DNA from: Mycobacterium sp. 1164966.3
GTDB taxonomy: Bacteria; Actinomycetota; Actinomycetes; Mycobacteriales; Mycobacteriaceae
Direction of reading: 5' to 3'
Length of the DNA stretch: 64,000 bases
Assembly: GCF_001665395.1 (NCBI RefSeq)
Contig: NZ_LZSG01000067.1
Coordinates: 40,754-104,753 of the forward strand
The stretch's first letter is position 1. Every line of letters begins with the position of its first letter. Made by a program: the position numbers and the translations under genes. This document shows, in pieces, positions 60,874 through 64,000 of the stretch. The notes beneath the pieces were generated by a model that worked only from the letters and a program-made list of their open reading frames with translations, did no database searches and had not been told where the DNA came from.

Positions 60874-63024
60874 GTGCTGGCCATCCCAACTCTCAAGTTC
60901 AGCTATGGCAATCTGCTGCTCGCCGGCCTTCACGAGCGTGGCTCGGCGAATATCGTGGAGTTGCTCAGCGACGATCCAGCGCAATTCTTTAAGTCCGAAG
61001 GTCCGTTCGAGAACCCGGAGAGACGGGCTCGTGATTGTCTTCGGTTCGCTCAGATGCTTGGTCTGGCGGTGGAGGACGAGCGCAGGTGGAAGCTCACCGC
61101 ATCGGGCACCACCTACGCTAAAAATGTCGATCCAAGCAATCCATGGATTGTCAATGACATCCAGGCTGAGGTCCTTCGTGACCGACTAGCCGGTGACGCT
61201 CCGCTGTATGAGGACGTTCATATTGCTCTTCAAGTTGTTCGTGACTTGCCCACCGGCTTCTCTAACGACGACCTAGGGCGCGCGCTAGCTGAGCATTCGA
61301 ATTCCGACCAGTGGCAATCGGACCGAACCTTCGAATCGCAGGGTGCCCGCTACCGAGAACTTCTTCGTGAGAGCGGTCTCATCGATCGAAACGGTGAACT
61401 CACCGAGGAAGGGGTCATCTTCCTCGGACAACAGCCTTCAGTCTGGTGGGTGAATCAAAACGTTACCTACACAAAGGAGCGCGATGGCGGGTTCCTTTGG
61501 GCGCCAACGTTGGATAAGGCCGGCCGACCGCAATACCACTGGGACACTATGAATGAAGTTCGCGAAGGCGACGTTGTCCTGCACTACAGCAATGGCTCGT
61601 TGCGAGCCGCGAGCCACGTAAGCGCAGCTGCCAGGCCGGCGCCGAATCCATTCGACAGCCAAGCCTGGGATAAGGCGGGCCAGCTGGTGGAGACGCAATA
61701 CCAGGAGCTGAATGAGCCCGTCGCACTCGCCGCCATCGACGAGGATGCCCGAATCAGGCAGGGCTCACCCTTCACAGTCTCTGGATCCGTCCGCCAAGGC
61801 TATCTCTTTCGCCTTCAGGGAGACTTCGTAAGTGAACTGGCCCAGCGGTTTCCCGAGCTCGCGGCTCACCTCACTTCGATCCCAGTCGCTGCGAGATCAA
61901 CCCCGACATCGCCGGAGGCGCCGATGCCGTCCGAACTATTCCAAGAGTTTGCCAACGCAGTGGAAGCCTCTGGACTCCGCTTCCCGGCAGGCTCGAACCT
62001 CGTTCGATCGTTCTTGAGCAGTCTGCTTGCCAAACCCTTCGCGATCCTGACGGGCCTCGCTGGTTCGGGCAAAACGCAGCTCGCGATGAGACTCGGTGAG
62101 TGGTTCGGCACAGATGAACACGGACGTCATCGCCACGTCGTCGTACCCGTACGGCCTGACTGGACAGGTCCGGAATCGATCTTTGGGTATGAGGATGCGC
62201 TGCGTAAGTCCGCATCTGGGGCGCCGGTGTGGTTTGTTCCGGAAGCGTTCGAGTTTGTTCTTCGCGCGGCCAACGATCCCGAGCACCCGTACCTGCTGAT
62301 CCTGGACGAGATGAACTTGGCTCATGTCGAACGGTATTTTTCGGACTTTCTCTCCGGAGTCGAATCGCGGCGTCCGGTCTTACCCGATCTGGTGCTCGAT
62401 GAAAATTCTCGCCAATGGGTCCTGCGTGACGTGGAGGCGCAAAGGCTGCCATTGCCACGAAACCTTTTCGTTGTCGGCACGGTCAACGTGGACGAGACGA
62501 CCTACATGTTCTCGCCGAAGGTTCTCGACCGGGCCTCTACCTTTGAGTTCCGGGTGACCTCCGATGATCTCGACCCTGAACTCCAGCGGCCCATTGCTGC
62601 GCCGGCGGGAGAGGACCAGCGAGTGCGCGCCTTCGCGTCGCTGGCGGAAAGCGACGATTGGCAGCGAGAGCATCCTCATCCGGCCCGCGCCGAGATTGTG
62701 TCTACGCTTCGAGAAGCGCACGTGATCTTGGCTGGAGCAAACCAAGAGTTCGGGCACCGCACGTTGTACGAGATCCTGCGGTTCTGCGCGTTCTTCGCGG
62801 CGACGGGAGACACCGATGTCGATACGGCGCTGGACCTCGCGATGATGCAGAAGATCCTGCCGAAGGTACACGGGTCGCGACGGCGCGTCGAACCCGTTCT
62901 CACTGAGCTCGATGCGCTGGCAGTTGGCGCCGGTCCGGCCCCGCGGCTACCTATCACACACCACAAGATCGTCCGCATGATCGAATCAGTTCGCGCGAAT
63001 CAGTTCGTCAGCTTCGCTGAGTAG
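60874..63024 (+). CDS. EVE-domain McrB-type AAA+ ATPase (type IV restriction)
   Basis: 716 aa from GTG 60874. Residues 1-180 are helical, winged-helix-like (RELLRESGLIDRNGELTEEG). Residues about 187-335 form an EVE/PUA-like domain (VWWVNQNVTYTKERDGGFLW to REGDVVLHYSNGSL), which in other proteins reads modified bases. Then McrB AAA+: Walker A GLAGSGKT (394-401), Walker B LLILDEMNLAHVERYF with Asp478-Glu479, and GTVNVDETTYMFSPKVLDRA, the McrB signature region. Codon use is less GC-biased than in the core genes, which hints at transfer. A McrC-like gene follows after two bases. Confidence 0.88.
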   Translation: MLAIPTLKFSYGNLLLAGLHERGSANIVELLSDDPAQFFKSEGPFENPERRARDCLRFAQMLGLAVEDERRWKLTASGTTYAKNVDPSNPWIVNDIQAEVLRDRLAGDAPLYEDVHIALQVVRDLPTGFSNDDLGRALAEHSNSDQWQSDRTFESQGARYRELLRESGLIDRNGELTEEGVIFLGQQPSVWWVNQNVTYTKERDGGFLWAPTLDKAGRPQYHWDTMNEVREGDVVLHYSNGSLRAASHVSAAARPAPNPFDSQAWDKAGQLVETQYQELNEPVALAAIDEDARIRQGSPFTVSGSVRQGYLFRLQGDFVSELAQRFPELAAHLTSIPVAARSTPTSPEAPMPSELFQEFANAVEASGLRFPAGSNLVRSFLSSLLAKPFAILTGLAGSGKTQLAMRLGEWFGTDEHGRHRHVVVPVRPDWTGPESIFGYEDALRKSASGAPVWFVPEAFEFVLRAANDPEHPYLLILDEMNLAHVERYFSDFLSGVESRRPVLPDLVLDENSRQWVLRDVEAQRLPLPRNLFVVGTVNVDETTYMFSPKVLDRASTFEFRVTSDDLDPELQRPIAAPAGEDQRVRAFASLAESDDWQREHPHPARAEIVSTLREAHVILAGANQEFGHRTLYEILRFCAFFAATGDTDVDTALDLAMMQKILPKVHGSRRRVEPVLTELDALAVGAGPAPRLPITHHKIVRMIESVRANQFVSFAE

Positions 63025-63026
63025 CC

Positions 63027-64000
63027 ATGCCCCAAGATTCGATGCAGTTGGAGCTTCGAAATGGCGAAGGCCATGTCGTCGGTCGGCTGCTTCTCGCCAA
63101 CCTTCCTGGGCGGCCGGACATCACATTCTCGGCGCACGGTGACGTCGCGTTGCGTGAGGCGGGTGTCTACCGCTACGAAATATCTACCGTTGCAGCCAAT
63201 GTCGACGTTGAGCCCCGCGAGTTGTTCGATCCTGATGATGAGAGTCGGAAGCGAGGGCGGCTATGTCCCGGTCAAGCCGTTGGGCGTCTCCGAATACAAG
63301 TGGTTGATCGCGCCACCGGGCAAACAGGGACGACCGATGTCGACGTCCTAGCCGTCAAGCTCGATCACGAGACCGAGTATCGCCAAATGCTCACGGATAT
63401 CTCGTCATTCGCTGCCGAGGCAGTGTTGCAGGGGTTTGCACCAAGCTTGTTAGATCTTGCGCCAAGTGAATTGCCGCCCGACCTCCTGTACCTTCGCTTC
63501 GCGATGATTGCGGCATATTTGCAGGATCCGGCGTTCGAGGCCGCAATTGCACGCGTCGCCTCGCAACCACACCGGACTTGGGTTGCCGAGCAAGAGATCC
63601 GTCCGATTGGATCACCGTTTCCAGCTGGGGCGAATTTTCGTCGTGCAGTTTGCGTGCCCGGTCGGCGAGTGCCGTGGTCGGGCGGTTCGGGCGCGCTCGC
63701 TTCCCTGCCTGCTGCTCTAACCCGGGATCGCACTGAAGCTAGCGTCGACAATTCAGCTAATCAGTTCGTCAAGTTTGCTTTGGAGCGTTGGCAAGCCGTC
63801 GCGCTGGAATTGTTGGACCGGCTTTCGTTAACGTCACATAAGGTCGAGTCAGGTCCGCTGCGCCGCGGTCAGCAGATCGCTGCTGACATCGTTTCCCAAC
63901 TCGTCGAGTACCTGGCGCACCCGCTCTTCCGGGAAGTGAGTTCGCTACGGAGGACGCCCATTTCGGATCAGGTGTTACTCAAGCGCGCAGGCTACCGCGA
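63027..64000 (+). CDS. McrC/DUF2357-type partner nuclease subunit, N-terminal part
   Basis: ATG at 63027 follows the McrB stop by two bases; the frame stays open for 324 codons to the right edge, so the C-terminus (where a PD-(D/E)xK nuclease is expected) is outside. The visible part begins MPQDSMQLELRNGEGHVVGR, with a beta-rich start, VEPRELFDPDDE and, near the end, NSANQFVKFALERWQAVALE, which resembles the DUF2357 region of McrC-like proteins. Family assigned from these features and from its place after McrB. Confidence 0.7.
   Translation, partial: MPQDSMQLELRNGEGHVVGRLLLANLPGRPDITFSAHGDVALREAGVYRYEISTVAANVDVEPRELFDPDDESRKRGRLCPGQAVGRLRIQVVDRATGQTGTTDVDVLAVKLDHETEYRQMLTDISSFAAEAVLQGFAPSLLDLAPSELPPDLLYLRFAMIAAYLQDPAFEAAIARVASQPHRTWVAEQEIRPIGSPFPAGANFRRAVCVPGRRVPWSGGSGALASLPAALTRDRTEASVDNSANQFVKFALERWQAVALELLDRLSLTSHKVESGPLRRGQQIAADIVSQLVEYLAHPLFREVSSLRRTPISDQVLLKRAGYR

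Overview
The window is high-GC actinobacterial DNA and almost certainly comes from a slow-growing Mycobacterium. From about 9.1 to 42.9 kb it carries the M. tuberculosis Rv2238c-Rv2266 neighbourhood in nearly the same order: ahpE, a DUF3052 gene, a lipoprotein, aceE, a PucR-type regulator, fabD-acpM-kasA-kasB-accD6, glpD1, a TetR gene, a flavoprotein, a diacylglycerol kinase, mscR, lnt and cyp124. Orthologies were judged by reading the proteins, not by a database search.

1-9.1 kb is an accessory block. It holds a NorD-like VWA protein and a NorQ-type MoxR ATPase between two AveC-like membrane proteins (the left one cut by the window edge), two tiny membrane peptides, a DapB-like oxidoreductase, a VOC protein and two cytochromes P450. 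It ends at a tRNA-Val gene beside a decayed tyrosine-recombinase fragment, which suggests an old integrative island. The NorDQ/AveC set is the best candidate here for an undescribed system.

9.2-20.8 kb is conserved housekeeping DNA: the 1-Cys peroxiredoxin AhpE, pyruvate dehydrogenase E1, and the FAS-II operon for mycolic acid precursors. A PucR-type regulator and a promoter region rich in inverted repeats precede fabD. 20.8-30.3 kb holds a TetR-controlled aromatic-type monooxygenase, a phosphotransferase, a transporter, and a glycerol-phosphate/ether-lipid-like set (glpD1, an alkyl-DHAP-synthase-like flavoprotein, DagK) around a very tight divergent promoter.

30.4-44.4 kb holds DUF3145, a serine hydrolase, a methyltransferase, mscR with a metallo-beta-lactamase-fold partner, an Lnt homologue with a Ser at the expected catalytic Cys, an SDR, a strongly acidic low-complexity protein, a short Hsp70-like ATPase, a second DapB-like protein, CYP124 and an amine oxidase. 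44.4-59.6 kb is regulatory and envelope-related: a cyclase/NB-ARC/LuxR protein, two Ser/Thr kinases flanking a cassette with a beta-lactamase-like protein, a Tat-exported amidase, an acyl-CoA-dehydrogenase-like monooxygenase, two TetR regulators, an MpaB-family oxygenase and an MFS transporter.

59.7-64 kb has an HD-domain protein, a decayed alpha/beta hydrolase and a type IV restriction pair: McrB with an N-terminal EVE domain, followed by a McrC/DUF2357-like gene that runs off the right edge. Four copies of a long inverted repeat (arms starting CGAGCAGACGC) are scattered between genes at 20.8, 42.9, 48.5 and 57.9 kb.
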